A DNA stretch of 64,000 nucleotides from Icerya purchasi. Taxonomy: Eukaryota > Arthropoda > Insecta > Hemiptera > Monophlebidae. The stretch's first letter is position 1. Each line of letters opens with the position of its first letter. The stretch lies in the NCBI GenBank assembly GCA_039619475.1, contig CM077115.1, forward strand, positions 513,380,815 to 513,444,814, in the 5' to 3' direction. The notes beneath the pieces were generated by a model. The model was given only the letters and a program-made list of their open reading frames with translations, ran no database searches and was not told the DNA's origin. The translations under genes and the position numbers were made by a program. Shown here piece by piece: positions 1-14,105 of this stretch.

Positions 1-55
1 CGCAGTCTCAACTCTGTTTCAGCCTGCTATGCATACCAAAACTAGCGCTCATAAT

Positions 56-190
56 GTTGTTTACTCCAATTATTGTAATCATTTCTGTCGCCGCCCGGGA
101 TCGAACTTGACTGACTTGTTGTCAATCACTTGAAATGTACTACTATTTTGATTATGCCCTCAGAGATGCCACCGCGGTCTCGAAAATACA
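56..190 (-). mobile_element. Possible second tRNA-derived SINE (degenerate)
   Basis: On the minus strand a B-box-like GTTCGATCCCGGGCGGCG lies at about 88-105, as in a tRNA T arm, with GGTGGCATCTCTGAGGGC about 75 bases upstream as a poor A box. The spacing is too long and the fold too poor for a tRNA gene. There is no second copy in the window, so this rests on the B box alone. Confidence 0.33.
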
Positions 191-1241
191 TTAAAATTTT
201 ATTAAATTATTATTATTATTAATTTTGATAAAAATTGCAGTTTTTTATATGCCTACGTACCACAATCTTTCTTAATCGACCAGCTACTGAAAATACACAA
301 TTAATAAATTCCCAAATGTAATAATAATACGAAATTATACACGTATATATCATTGTTACCGGGAGGGGGGGTGATCTGTTGCCCGTTAGATTGCCGTCCC
401 AATAATATCGTTCGGGCAGGTGGCCAAGACTGCAATCGATTGCAGATAGAATCGTTCAATTTTGCATTCAGATTTTTATTTCCGCTATGTTTGTATTAGT
501 CAGCAGTTTTTAACAGCATTTAAAATTGAATCAATTTAAATATTTTTATCACCCCCCCCCCCTGTACTAGCTAGAAACGCTGATATTTACGTAGTGCCTG
601 TAAAAAGGTTTTCTCGAAAATGCTTATATACTAGTTACAAAAGTAATTGCTATTTCAACTCTTATCGTGTTTTAGAAACAGATGGAAATGTTGCAGGCTG
701 CAATTTGTCTGTCTCCCGTTATATGTTGGCTTTTTCAGGTGCGTAGCGAGATTTTTAAAACGCTTCGGAGGAATGGAATAATTATGCTAATTGTAAGCTA
801 TATCGTCTACTAAATGCGCGTGTATGTTAAGGCCCTTCCGTAATTCTCAGAATCGATTGTCGTTTACTCCGACGGTGCTGACGATTATATAGTATTTTAC
901 ATATAGCTCACGTAGCTTAAATAATGCGACAGCAGTTAGTGGTCTGACTACTCCATTGAAACGTATCCGAATTTATTATTAGATGTCGCCGGTGCTGGGT
1001 GCCAACCTGTTGCTTGAAGACTACTGTGAGAATGTTTAAACTCTACGAGAATTGCTTACGATATGTCTGCTAATATTTTAGCTGGGAAATTTAGGTTGCG
1101 ACAAATGGGAGTGCAGTGCGATGAATTTATACGGTGTGTGTGTAGTGTACGGCATTGCGAATCCAAATATTATTGTTCTTTATATACCGTTATGTATTGT
1201 GTTTGCGACTATTTCGCAGTGTACATATACGAGTACGCGCG

Positions 1242-1258
1242 CACACACACACACACAC
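1242..1258. repeat. CA microsatellite
   Basis: (CA)8 with a CG-alternating flank (GTACGCGCG). Confidence 0.9.
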
Positions 1259-2796
1259 CGATTTACATAATTTTCTACATAGCAGAAGAGTTAGTTATGG
1301 CACGCGTTGAGTTCTCTTGCAGGTGACTGCATGAAAGTTGATGACTGGGAATGGTTTTTCGCTTCGGTTTGTTTGTTATTTTTTCCCTTTCCAAATCAGC
1401 GGTATCAGTATAGCGAATTATAGGACGCGCGATATCACGGTCTCTTTTTATAATTTTGATTCGCTGCCAATGAGTAAAAATGCAAACAACGCTGCAAAAA
1501 GGTCATCCAAATACGACCGCTTTGTCAGTGTACATCTGGCACAGTCGCCAGGTGGATTTAGATTGGATTGTTTCGAACGCATTCTATTCTGCTAGTTCTT
1601 TCTTTAATTATAACCCCGTTCCGATTAATTTATTTTCAGATAACTTGTTCTCACGTCTTTTTTTTCTTTCTTTCTTTCTTTCTTTCTCGATTATTGCGTG
1701 CTATCGAAATTCACCGTATCCGCAGCAATGATTAAGAGCTCCCCTAGAAGAGTAAATTCCAACAGTGTACGGTAGAGGAAGATTACGCTCGTTTTAGATT
1801 TTTTTTAAAAAATGCTGTAGTCCACGTTTTTGTTATAAAAACTATTTTTGGTAATAAATAAAACCAAAAATCGAAAGGAATCGCGTTTTCTCGGTTCAAT
1901 TGAAACGACAAAAGTAATCATCTCATACAATAACGGACGATAAAACTCTGTTGTTAAAAATATATAATAATATCGATAATATGTGATAAATCCACCATTT
2001 CACTTTTTAACATATCTCATCATTGATTCAAATCCCCTTCATTTCCCCGGTTCTCTTTAGTGACGCTACATGTACTATACTAGATGTCGACATTTTTTCT
2101 TTCTTCATTACATTTTCTTGAGTCGGCAAATAATATAATAATTATAGACGTGTTAATATTTAACGAACGTTAAATGTCTTCGTTTTTATTATTATCACAT
2201 ATAGCGATCTTAAGATAGGATAGAAGTAATTACCGGGGTCAATTTTTCTTTACCGAGGCTTTTCAACTTTTATTATAGAATTTCTCTACAATAGATGAAA
2301 CATAATTATATGTTAGATATCCCCGCAAAAATAGTTAGCGTAAAATTGATATAACCGTATAATTGTTCAAGCGAAGTATGTAACATCGTGCCGCCGTATA
2401 ATATTGCAGATGGTACAACTAGAGTATTACAAAATTTAACGGGGAGAATTTTATAAAAGTAATGTGTAAAAGCGGTAAATGAACTCAGCCTTCGAACGAA
2501 GAGATGAAAATACGCTTGGTTATTCCTTTTTATTCTTAATTAAAATTGAAGACCAAGCCGTCACTCGGAGTCACATAGATAGACGCCGAAGCAAAATTTT
2601 TCCAGATTTGTTAAAAAAAAAATTGTTGGTAATTTTTAAATTGTGTCTCTGTTAATTACTTCGAAGGGAAAATTATATGCGACGAGACGGCCTCTTTCAT
2701 CATTCTCCTATTTTTAATAATTTGAAATGTTTTAAGAGTAGTTTCAACGTACTTTAAATTGTATAAATTTTCCGGATTTTACATCTGTTTACTTTT

Positions 2797-2799
<3 letters not shown>

Positions 2800-2829
<30 letters not shown>
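2800..2829. repeat. TA microsatellite
   Basis: (TA)15, followed by TGTATGGGCG. Confidence 0.95.
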
Positions 2830-2834
<5 letters not shown>

Positions 2835-3287
2835 GGCGTAAGTATGCACTTACCGGAATTTTAAAGATAGAAGCAAAACCTTGCTTCTCAAAATTAAATC
2901 GACTGCGCCTGTGTATAAGAACACCCTGTGGAGTCTGTGCACTCTGCACTCACCTATTATCAAGAACTTCGTTTGCGTGGTGAATAATTTTATGAAGTCG
3001 TTCGATGAAAGCGGTACAGCAAGAGCCAAGAGAAGATACTTTTGAAGAATAAATTTATAGTTGTTGTCATAGCCGCGAGTATTTCGCGACAGACTTCTGT
3101 AACAGTTGACAACACAGTATTTCGTATCGAGTTTTGATTCGACCATTTTTTATTAAAACTTCTGCGATTTATTTCAATATTCTCTCAGTTTAATATTCAT
3201 TCATGAAAAGATCGAAATATTTTTCTATTATATGTTGCAGTTTGACAAATTTCTCTTTATTTTTATTATTTATTTTATTTCATTCTC

Positions 3288-3322
3288 TTCTATTCTATTC
3301 TATTCTATTCTATTCTATTCTA
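3288..3322. repeat. TATTC pentanucleotide microsatellite
   Basis: Six to seven uninterrupted TATTC units. Confidence 0.95.
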
Positions 3323-5965
3323 AACGCATGTGTGAAGAGGAGAAAGACGGAAGAATATAAGATGCAGGAACGGAGAGAGCACAGAACAGAATGCTCAACA
3401 GAAAAGAATAAACAGTCAAAGAAGATGCGATCAGCGTTACACAGAGATGATACGCATCGTTCAGGAGAGAGGGCAATTTAAAAAGGAAAACGAACGGAAA
3501 TGGTTAAAACGCAGACGAATAATAGAGACGATAACAGAACTGCAAACGAAGGGGAACTAACGGAATTAGAAAGTAAGATTAGGTCAAACAGATAGATATA
3601 ACGAACGGTCGTTGTTATACTTGCTACCGTGTAGTCTAGGGTAGCAATATTTTACGCAGAGACATTAAAATATGCGTATTTTTTAAAGAAAAGAAAAAAC
3701 AACGGGGCCGAGTCGACCGCGACAAATTAATACAAATGATAAAATTATAAGAATGATCAAGAACAGGTGAAGCAGGTGAGATTGTATTTGAAGGAAGATC
3801 GTGGAGTCAGAAATTATTAAAAGTAATTTTCACTTTCCCAACTATTTTATTTTCCTTCTTTTTTTTTTTTTTTAATTTTTGGCTCCGACAACACAACTGA
3901 TAGGCTTTAACTATGATAGACGATAAATCTTTTGCAATGGCCTATAGGTCACCGTTGCTACTGAAGTGTTCAGTTCTAATGCTTTATTAAAACAGCAGCG
4001 ACGGGCTCGGCCTCGCAAAATACTTTCTCATGAACAACTCATATTCGTTAACTTTTCGTGTACCCCATTGTATACACTTTTTTTAATGTGTTCTTCTACA
4101 CCTGTTATTTATAGTATAGAACTGTGACCGTAGTACAATGCTTTATTTTTTTCATTCTTGAACATTATTTCTATAACTACGTACTACTACAATATCTTTA
4201 TTAATCATTTTTACGTGCAGGTAAAAATTAACCTTCGCTACATAAAACGGTGAAATTTTCGAATTTCAACGACATGCGCGAAATTAAACGTAAGAATAGA
4301 ATGCGGTTCGTTATAAACAAATGAGAAGACATATTAAAAATGTTTCTACAGTCTAGAGAGCGCTACTTACCAAGGTTTTCCCTGTTATAGGGGGTGTATT
4401 CGTAGCGTAAATATATTCGTGCATTTTATTTATCGCAATTCGTATAATATTTTATGGAAACGCGTTGGAAATTGTACAGTTAGCGATGATTTGTTTTCAG
4501 AAACAAGGTATAATAAGGGTCGTGGTCGTCCTGCATCAGAAGCAATGTCGCGTCCCCAAAAAGGGCGTATAATGATTGAGCTGGACTGTTACACCGAGAC
4601 GATGAGCAAAATTGATTTTTTTTTTTTTTTGATATATTGGAACATTTCAATTATTGTAAAAATTCAATTTATTTGCAAATTACACGACCGCGTACGTGCA
4701 TTTAAAAAAATTTCGAAAAAGGCCGCATTTTTATCTCTTAAATCGATTTTATAAACATCGTGTTTTCCGGCTCGTTCTAATTGTAATTTGTCATTTATTT
4801 TCTTTTTTAATTTTTCTTTTTTAATTTTATAATTTTTACGAGATTCTCTTACTGCTACACGTTTAAACGTGAACTCGTTATTTATAAAAAAGCAATAGGA
4901 CAATTTTAATTGCTATTACCAACCTTGCTTCCCGCATCCCGTGTTATTCTAATAAAGTAACACGTTTATTTTTTGCCGGTTCAAAATATGGTACACACGT
5001 CGTACGCGCAACATTGATTGTGCAATTATGTATGCTACATTACACTGTAGTTGTCATAGCGAGTTTTGTATAGCACTTGTTTAATAAGAAAGATGTACAC
5101 GAACGGACGGGCGATTTCGAGATTTTATTTAGTATTTAAAAAAAAAAAAAAGAAAAGGAAAAATTTAATTGCGCATAACGCTGTGAAATGTTCTAGACCA
5201 CGCCTAAATATGTAATTTGTGACGACTGGTGTTTAGATTGGAATTATCGGTTTATAAATATTTTCTCATTGACCAAAAATGATATTCTATGGGGAATATG
5301 GTGCGTATTGGTATAGGGAAAATGTATCGATAACCAACAAAATCTATTTATTGTTCCTTCGCTGTTTTCCATTACGGATTTGAAAGAAAAACAAATTAAC
5401 GTCTGACTAAAAATACGTGATCGTATCGATGTCAAAAAAAAGTAAATTAAGATGGAAAACGAAGATCCGAATTAACGATTTTTAGTAAAATTTCACTTAA
5501 GAAATTATGAAAATATTTAATCGAAGTTTTCGGTTTAGTTTGTTTTTTTTTTTCATGAATGGGATTTTATTGCAAAGCCGCTTCTACGTAAGTGATTTTA
5601 ATTTACGAAATGTAATGATGGTGAACTACTATTTATTGCTCCGCAAATGGTGATGTAAGAGATGAATTTTGTGTTTACAGGTAAACGTTACATTTTCCCC
5701 GAAATTATCCGCGCTTAATACGAGTGCTCGTCGGTTTATCATGATAGGGTACTCAAAATTATATCAACGGAATCTTTTCAGGTTTTGAACAATGATAGAT
5801 CACGTGACTATCATCGAGATTGGCGAAATAAATGCTGTAGCGAATTTCGTAGTTTTAAGTCTTGTTTTTTGTTTTTTTTGTTTTTTTGTGTGTAATATCC
5901 GTACTGTCAAATTTTCTAGAGTGTGCCTAATTTAAATAGCCATTTGATGAAATTAAAGTAATTTC

Positions 5966-6258
5966 GGTAGCACAGTGGAGCATAGTAGTTAAGGTACTTG
6001 TCTAGCAAATCAGAGGTCACGGGTTCAAGATTTGTTTCGCTCCAGAACCTAGTCGCGCTTCCAGCTTTACTCAACCTGAAATAATTGGATACCAGAGGAG
6101 TCGTAAGAAAGTAAAGGCAGTCGAGAGGCATCTAATACTCTCTTCAGATTCATTACGCTTAGTACATTGTGGACCTTAACTCCATAATATTCCAAACGTC
6201 GTGCCAAGGATGTGGGATTACTTTACTCGAAGTAATTCCCTAGTGCTCGTAATATTGT
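5966..6258 (+). mobile_element. tRNA-derived SINE
   Basis: The 5' part carries pol III internal promoter boxes: A box TAGCACAGTGG at 5968-5978 and B box GGGTTCAAGAT at 6020-6030, with tRNA-like spacing. The 3' part (from GTACATTGTGGACC at 6162) recurs at 54.2 kb, and its end recurs at 40.4 kb inverted. This makes it a dispersed family and not a tRNA gene. Ends are approximate. Confidence 0.7.
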
Positions 6259-9200
6259 TTTAATTAAAGAATTATCGAGTCCAATTAATCTTTCTATTTA
6301 AATTTGTACTGAGAATCATGTAGCGTTAAATAAGCAAATACGTAAGTTTTCAAAACAACGGTTATACACTCGAAACATGTAATATGTACTTTTTAAAAAA
6401 TAATGTACGAACAAAAAACTGCTTACGCTAAATATTTAACACGATTTTAATTTCAAATTAAACATAGTAAAAGTTATTATATAAACGTTTTTTTATCAAA
6501 CAAAAACAATGACGATTAAACGCCCTCAAAAAAAAACAAAAAAAAAAAAACAATATTTCACTGTTTCAGATGTATCGATTTGAAATAGCATTACTATTCT
6601 GAAACACTGGAAACTGATCCAAGTTTTAGAACTATAGTATTCCTTTGAGATAGAAAGGAAAAAGTCGTTAAGCGTATAAATATAAAAATTGAATAAATTA
6701 AAGACTCGGTTAATCGCAACATAGGATAACTCATCACCGTATGTACAGGTATTTTATTTTATTAAACAAATGGGAGTTTACTTAGGATTGTTAATATGTA
6801 TTCGAAAAGGGGAAAAAAAGAGAAGAAGAAACAAACAAATCGCTTTAAATCTTAAATGCGCATTGTAAGTCAGCGTAGAATATTAATATTGAACAAAAAA
6901 TGTCTGTGTAACCGTAAGAATTACTATTTGTAATGTACAGGTATTATTTATTATAAACGCGCGTTTCATTTTAACATCTAATATTCAATTATTTCACAAT
7001 TAGGAGTAGAGTTATTGATATTTTGTTCTTCCTTACCAATGGTGAAATGTCACCAAAATAATATCGCGATCATCATCATCGTGTATATATGATAACGAAC
7101 GATCTGATTGGTTGGGGACAAACGTTTATTCTCTTTTAGTTTCATACCGTGTTTAGGTATCGAATATCTATAGTGTTTTCGCACCCTCGGCTAATATCTT
7201 CCGTGAAAACCTTTACCGGCCGAGTGTCCCGTGTATGTCTCGGTATTTGCGCGTATGGCGGCGGAGACATTCTCCTTCGTATATGTGTACACTGTGTTTC
7301 TGCGAACTGTCCTGATCAAAGGTAGCAGCAGAGGTCGTTGACACGGTCTCGTTTCGTTCGCGTCGACGTACTAATGATTTAGAATTTCTATCGTCCGCAT
7401 GCTCTGGACGTAAAGTAAAATCGCGTACCGTTCGTAATGAATAGAAGTGAACGGTGGTGAACTGTACAACGTCTGAACTGCAGCACCGCAGACAATTTAT
7501 TCGGGTCATGGCTGATGTCTAATTCTGTATTTGTACAGTGTATCGCCTGTCTGGCCGTGCTTATTTGCATTCGAGTTCAATTCAGTCGTCTCCTATTATC
7601 ATACCTTCGTCATCATCGCACCTTGTACTGATTAATCATCGCATCGCGCGCGATTATCACCTGTTACTAGTGCAGCAGCAGCACCGGTCTTTGTAATTTT
7701 CCAGGAAAACGAGAACGGAACAAAGCAGATGTGACGACAGGAACGTTCTCCAAGTACTAGTACAAGTAGTAGGCTAGGGGGCTGTACAAAAAGCCTTTCG
7801 ACGAAAATCTACGTTGTGTGTCGGCTAACTCTCGTTTATTAGCAGCAGAAGAACGATTCCAGCGCAGAATCGGTCATTTTGCTTGTTATTACCCACGTGC
7901 GGTAGAGTGTCGTTGCCGCAAATATTTGCCATTCGTTAAAACGGAGGATCGAGTCTTATATTTTGAAATGTAAAAAGATAAAATGGCGATAAGACAAATA
8001 TCATTGTGGATTATTGTGTTGTAGGAAAATAGCCATGTCTCGGGGTAAGGACCGATGTCGTGGAATTAAATTTTTCCTAATAATGATTCGAAGGAGAAAG
8101 TGCGCAGTACGAGCTAGTTTCTTTTTCTCGTCCCTATTTTTAAATGTACGCGCTATAGAGCACTTGTACGTGATTTTATCAGCGGGTGAAACTCGTGAAC
8201 AGCACACTAGCTTTTTGAAATGATATGGTTCATGTGGTGCCGGTTTTCTGATGAGCTTACGAAATACATGAACGTGTAATAATAGCGCAAGGACGGTACG
8301 TTATAAATAGAACACGATCGTTACGCTGTTTTGTGCTGGAATTTTGAAAAATTATCTCATCCTATACAGAACGATACGTTGTTGTTATACCGCATCGGTG
8401 CGATAAAAATTAATCGATCGAGGAGAACAAACACGAGCCAAGTGTCGTCAGAGGTGGTGGTCGGTGAATAATTTTTGGTTCGAAAAAAGGGTGTCGTTAA
8501 ACGAGCAATTCATGTAGCGGGATTAATAGAGCCTGCTCGCGAGACACGGACAGAGAGGAAAAAGACGATTCCCTGACTAGCCCAAAGAACACACCTGTAA
8601 CTGTTGGAGAAAATGCTGCAAATGCGTATAAAGAGTATGATGCTCCAATGAGACAGCGTGGAGGAGTAGTGTATTCGAACAGTGTTCAAGCGAGAGTGTG
8701 GCATCGCGCAAAACGTCTGCATTAATTGATTATAAATAAAAGCAAATACTTGGCGAAAATCCAGAAGAAAGAGAGGCTATGCGTGAACTTTTTTTTCGTA
8801 CGGGGATTTTTTTTGACGTTATTAAAATATAACTCGGTAGTTTAGACACGCACGTACCGGTATGAATTCCCGCTACAGCGGAATATTTCTCACAGTACCA
8901 AGAATTCGTTTTGATGCTAGAGTACCGGAGCAATTTTAATTTTCCTTATGGAGTTCGCCCGCTAAACACCGTTGATCATCATCCGGAAAAGAATCATATG
9001 CGCGAAACTGTGGTATGCACACGTATATCGGAGATTACGTGAAAAATCGACGATTATTTTGATTACGTGGAATTTTAGATTCTTCGCGAACGGCATTATT
9101 ATTGTTATTTCGCTAGAGAGAGTTGTTATCTGACAGAAACACACATTCTTCACGGAAAACAACTGCGTGCAGAGTTGAAATAGGTAGCTGCAGTGCCCCT

Positions 9201-10399
9201 GATGATAAAAAAAAGCTCGAAGCGACCTGCATACAGGCCTGTTTTAGTGTAATCAAGTTTACTGCCATGGCGGAGAAGAGAAACGGCAACGAAAGGGGGA
9301 AAAAACGGAAGAATCTCGCGGAAGAAAGATTATTGTACAAACTAAAAAGGGGGGAATAATTGTGACAAACGTTGAGAAATCGTCGTAATGGGTCGCCAAG
9401 AAAAAAAAAAAGGGTACAAGCAGCGAACGTTGTTGAGACGGTATTCAAGATGGGTCGTGAATGTTAAAGAAACGTTTCGGCAGCTTGTAGACATGCGACT
9501 GTGATTTATGGAAGAAGTAGGGGGTCTCGGAAAGGGGGAGGCCGCATAGATGTTTAATGGTTGTTCTTGAAAATATACGGGGCTTATTTATATTCACTGC
9601 TCTCCGGCACAGGTATGATAGAACTGTGGCCGGGCGAGTCTCGCATGTTAATAATTTTTCAGAGAAAATGAATCGAACTATAATAAAAATCCAAATTAAT
9701 TATTACTATCTTCGACGATGAGAGCAGCTAATAAATGAAAATAGTCGAAAGAAAAATTAAAAATTATTAATTTATTAACAATTAATATAGTAAATGGAAA
9801 AAGGCAACGAAGCACTGCCAAACAGCGTAATATTATTTTGTTATTGAAACAGGAATAAGAAAAAAAATAATTGCTAATACAAATTTATAAGCGCGAAAGT
9901 ATTTCAAAAAAGGAAATAAATTTTATTACCAGCGCGTGTTCAGCAGCGGTATTTATCCGAATTCCTCTGTGATTTGTTTTAATAATAATTCACCGCCAAA
10001 CCAATATGAATTTACACGCGTTTCTTTTATAGAAATTCAATAATTCTCTTTATAGAGATTTCTCGAAATTTTCGTATAATATCTATTAATATTTTTTCTT
10101 TCGGTAGGGGGAAGTTTTGAAAAGCCCACTTTTTTAGCAGCCAGCCTAACAAAAGAGAGATATTAGGAATATGTAAATTAAGCGTGTGCCTAAACAAGAC
10201 AGGTAGGGTGGTACCTCCATTCTAGCAAGGGCGCAATACACTAACAACGCTTAGAGAAAATTACGATAAATTGGTAGCAGATAGACGGGGGGGGGGCGAA
10301 AACGTTTAGTTTCGTATCTGCATCAAATTTAAAGAGAGACGTTCAATTTCGCTGTTACATTAGCCTGCAGCGTAGCCAAAGATATCGGAATAAATAACG

Positions 10400-10475
<76 letters not shown>

Positions 10476-10477
10476 TG

Positions 10478-10521
<44 letters not shown>

Positions 10522-12261
10522 AATAATTCTTCACAGCGTTGTGCAAAAAACTTTCCATATTTTCTAGGTAAGCCGTTTAACTGGCTCCAAACTAAAATTG
10601 CCTATCCTTACACATACAAAGGGGAACCTATAATCGGATTTCAGATAAAAAAGGTCGACTCGCTGCTGCAAACCTGAAAATATTCCATTTATCCGTCATA
10701 TATAATATTATTCGGTATTATAATAATTTAAAATCGCTCGAATTGAAAATTCTTATATAGTTATCTTTTCGATGTAACTAAAATTGGAATTTTTATTTTT
10801 TTTTATTTTTTCCCGAAAATAAGAAATCCCCCCGGGGGCAAAGGGAAAAATTGAAGAAAAAAAAATGCTCGCTAGTAAAATCTGAAAGAAACACACTCTC
10901 GTCCATGTCTAGTGGTTCTTCCCGGTTGTTGTTGTTGTTGTTCGCAGGTTAAAATGTGTTCTGCTCAGATTCTTGCGCACGTGTGTGTACTGCACAAATA
11001 TAGTGTATAGCGTTCGCGCCGACCGCTGCTCCCTGAACACACTTCGCCGGCTATTACTAAGTGCGTTTTCACCTTTTTCCCCTTTATTTTCTTTCTTTCG
11101 CTATGCTCCTCCTTCGTTTTTTTTTTTTTTTTTTGGTTTTTTCACAATGAACTCTACTTTCTTCGGAAAATCCACCGGTTTTCTTTCTTTAAAAACAGTT
11201 TTATCTATTTTTTTTTTTTTTTTTTGATTTTTATTTATTTTTTTAATTTTATCCGTAGCGAATTTTTTGTTTTAATTTCGGCAAAATTTCGATGAAAAAT
11301 TAGTTTTACAGATTTAATTTAAAAATTCAAGAAGCGAAGTTTCCCCCTCTCGTGGCCGGTATTACAACAGTCGGTGGTGGTAACAGCTGCCAAAAATACC
11401 GGCGCAGAGCGAACTCCACCAGCTACCACAGCCCCCCGCCCGCTATACTGATCAGGAAATATTCTAAAATTTGAAATTATCCGAAAAATTTAAAAAATTT
11501 CATAGTAAAAGAAATTTTACGAGTATTCGAGAAAATAAAAAAATAATTCATTCCGGTTATTCGGCACAGCCATTTTAAAGCTCAGAATAATGAGGAGTAC
11601 GCGCGGGTTTATTTATTTAATTATAATTTTCCGGTAGGAAAACTCATTCCACTCGTAGTAGTAAGTAGTACCGGTTGTGTTAAATATAGCGAGGTCTCTA
11701 TATAGAGATACCTTTCTTTCTAAAAGTTACCGCGAGCTATATAGGTGCTAGTCAGTTGCGCGTGTATTTCTTAAAAATAATTTACATTATTAGATTATAT
11801 TTTGACAGTTACATTCTACGAATACATACGGGATTTACACTTAGGACGGTGTTTTTGAAAAGCCCTCTTTGCTTTATTTTCGATGTTTCTAGGTGTATTT
11901 TAAATGTGAAAAATAAATCGGCTAAAAATGGCCGTTTTCAATTGAAGATTTATTTCTGGCGCGTAATTTTGAGAGGGAAAAGCTGTTGTTAGTGTTTCTT
12001 TTAAATTTAATCATCTACCGTGTGAAGCAGTCAAAATAACAATTAAAAGAAAGAAAAAGAATTTCCTAAATACCCTGGTAAATTTGTTATAGCTTTATCG
12101 GTTTCTAAAAGAAAGTGCGATAAAAGCTTATTGTTTGCGCGCCTGCCTGCCTGCTGAGCGTCGATCGAATGCCTCCTGCCCGTTTTATTCATTTTAGCTA
12201 TATAATATTTCTTCTTTTGAGAACGATTAAAATCATAGATTTATCCAACTTTATATACCGT
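6259..12261. other. No recognised gene; less AT-rich stretch at about 7160-9640
   Basis: The middle part is richer in CpG and purine-rich AGAGG motifs, and has an initiator-like TTCAGTCG near 7580 and a donor-like GGCACAG/gtatga at 9613, so it could contain a noncoding 5' exon of the host gene. The frame leading into that donor has the right phase for the exon at 14319, but is stopped by a TAA with no ATG after it. The remainder is AT-rich with a TAA microsatellite (listed). Confidence 0.4.
10392..10525. repeat. TAA/TGA trinucleotide microsatellite
   Basis: About 130 bases of (TAA)n interrupted by periodic GATAATGA. The minus-strand poly-Tyr open frame across it is an artefact of the repeat. 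Confidence 0.95.
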
Positions 12262-12504
12262 TATAATAAAATAAACTTTAATAACAAACAATATAGAACA
12301 ATGAATTAGATAAATACACCTATTTAGAAATGTTTTCGGGCATAACCCATCATCAGCTAACACTAACTTAAAGGAAACTTAAAACAAGTTTCCTTTAAGT
12401 TAGTGTTAGCTGATGATGGGTTATGCCCGAAAACATTTCTAAATAGGTGTATTTATCTAATTTATTGTTCTATATTGTTTGTTATTAAAGTTTATTTTAT
12501 TATA
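12262..12504. repeat. Near-perfect foldback hairpin, 119-bp arms, 5-bp loop
   Basis: Arms 12262-12380 and 12386-12504 are reverse complements apart from a single mismatch that I can find (gaattag against taattag); the loop is AAAAC at 12381-12385. The right arm contains CTGATGA, a short stem, and GAAAACATTTC at 12410-12439, a hammerhead-like core. No open frame is present. Such a young palindrome is either a foldback transposon or the result of template switching. Confidence 0.92.
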
Positions 12505-14105
12505 CCATTTTAACAAACAAGATGTATTCACCTACATTTATACCGTTAGCCCTCCGGGGGGTCTATTTTTAAGTGTCTAGAACTCTACATATAAATAAGA
12601 GGAACTGCTGTGTTTATCATTCAATAACATCCTAATAATATATTTGCGTGAAAATGTGTATAGCCTGTGTAAATTATTAAACCACCCCTCATTATCTACA
12701 CTATTTCTACTTCGAGTCAGACTGGAATGTAAATGCAAAGAGATGATACGCACACAATAGACAAACACGCTTGATGATGCAGTCTACAACAGACGAACTT
12801 CGTCATTATCTATATCCAAAGTCGGTCTAGAATGTAAATATGCGACGAAAATCGTTTCGCAGTTTCATAAAAGAGTAGAAAAAAAGCAAGTTTTTCATTT
12901 GCCTTGATATTAATTTGCGGTTGTAATGATATTCAGTGTTTTATAATGAGTTGTGCGCACAGTGTGTCTAGCAGACGAGGCCGAAACGATAGGAAATGTC
13001 ATACTGCAAACTATTATATGAGTTCTTCGATAAAAATGCATCGCGGTCTAAAAACAACTTTTTGTTTTTTTGTTGTTTTTTTCCCCCTTTTTCTTTCTCG
13101 AAATAATACGATAATCGCGATACGAAAATATTTTAAATGACTACTTTTTGAAGTATTGCGTGTCGATTTATTACACCGGTGGTGGTGTAAAAAGAAGAAA
13201 AACAAAATTAATGAGAATACAGTCGAGACACTGTTTCATTACATTTGTGTGTTTCTAAGACAATTAACACAATTTGATATTTCTCTTTCGCCATAATATA
13301 AAACAACATAGCAATAAAAAGTCTGATAAATGATATTATTAATAAACGCGCATGTATTTCGTTACTGCAGAGCCAGTACCCCGTTTATATGATACATATA
13401 CATATATATATATATATATATTTTCATAGCCGAGAAAACGAAGAAGCTATTTCTTTACATAATAAAATCTCGATTGTTGCAGTATTGCAATTAGCACCGT
13501 TGCAATATTTCAGCGACATTTTGCGAAGTTGTAAGCGCACTGCGGTAACGAAATATGCCCGCCGTTTCCTATAAATATTATGCTAGTAGGAGGCGGCACA
13601 CACATTGTTGTACCAGCGGAAAAGAACATTTCAATATCGATATCCTCACGCTCTTCGACCTACTCTGGCAATCAATATACTAAATATCAATGTGCCGTGT
13701 ACGAGATAATTTTTGGCCCATTACACTTTCCGACTTGATGGTCTTTCGTCATGGAAACAAATTTGCCAACTCTGTTTCGGATGATATTCACTCTGCAAGT
13801 TTCGGTTGTAGCATCGCTTGATTTAAATTCTCATCCGATGCGCGCTACTCGACACAATATTCGAATATCGGCGGGGTTTATCGTCGATTTTTCGTGCAAA
13901 AGACGCGCGTAATATGTTTTCCCGCCACATTTCCGCGCGTTGCCTTTATCTTCCCTTGACTAGGCGGCCGATTTCTTTCACCGCCCATCTCTCTTCTGTG
14001 TATGGTACCGGTCGTATTTATCTCCGGGCAAATGCCAAATGCCAAATAGATTAGCAATTTTATTATTTCGGCCGATTGAAACATATTCAATTTTTCTGAA
14101 CAGTT
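12505..14105. other. No recognised gene
   Basis: Holds a weak tandem duplication (12690-12745 resembling 12795-12845, sharing GGAATGTAAAT-type ends) and a TA microsatellite at 13401-13420. The part from 13590 to 14040 is less AT-rich but has no exon I can support. Confidence 0.5.

Larger units (their letters stand above)
191..5965. other. No recognised gene
   Basis: AT-rich with CA, TTTC, TA and TATTC microsatellites. Short open frames are scattered on both strands without domain motifs or consistent splice signals. A frame ending MARVEFSC with a donor-like TTGCAG/gtgact at 1322 was examined, but its phase (2) does not match that required by the exon at 14319. Confidence 0.6.

Noticed and set aside
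1063..1326. Open frame with several Cys, considered as an LDL-receptor class A exon
   Set aside because: The cysteine spacing and the acidic calcium-binding pattern (CDGxxDCxDGSDE type) are absent, and the end phase does not fit the next exon.
10355..10558. Poly-Tyr/His open frame on the minus strand
   Set aside because: Simple translation of the TAA/TGA microsatellite.
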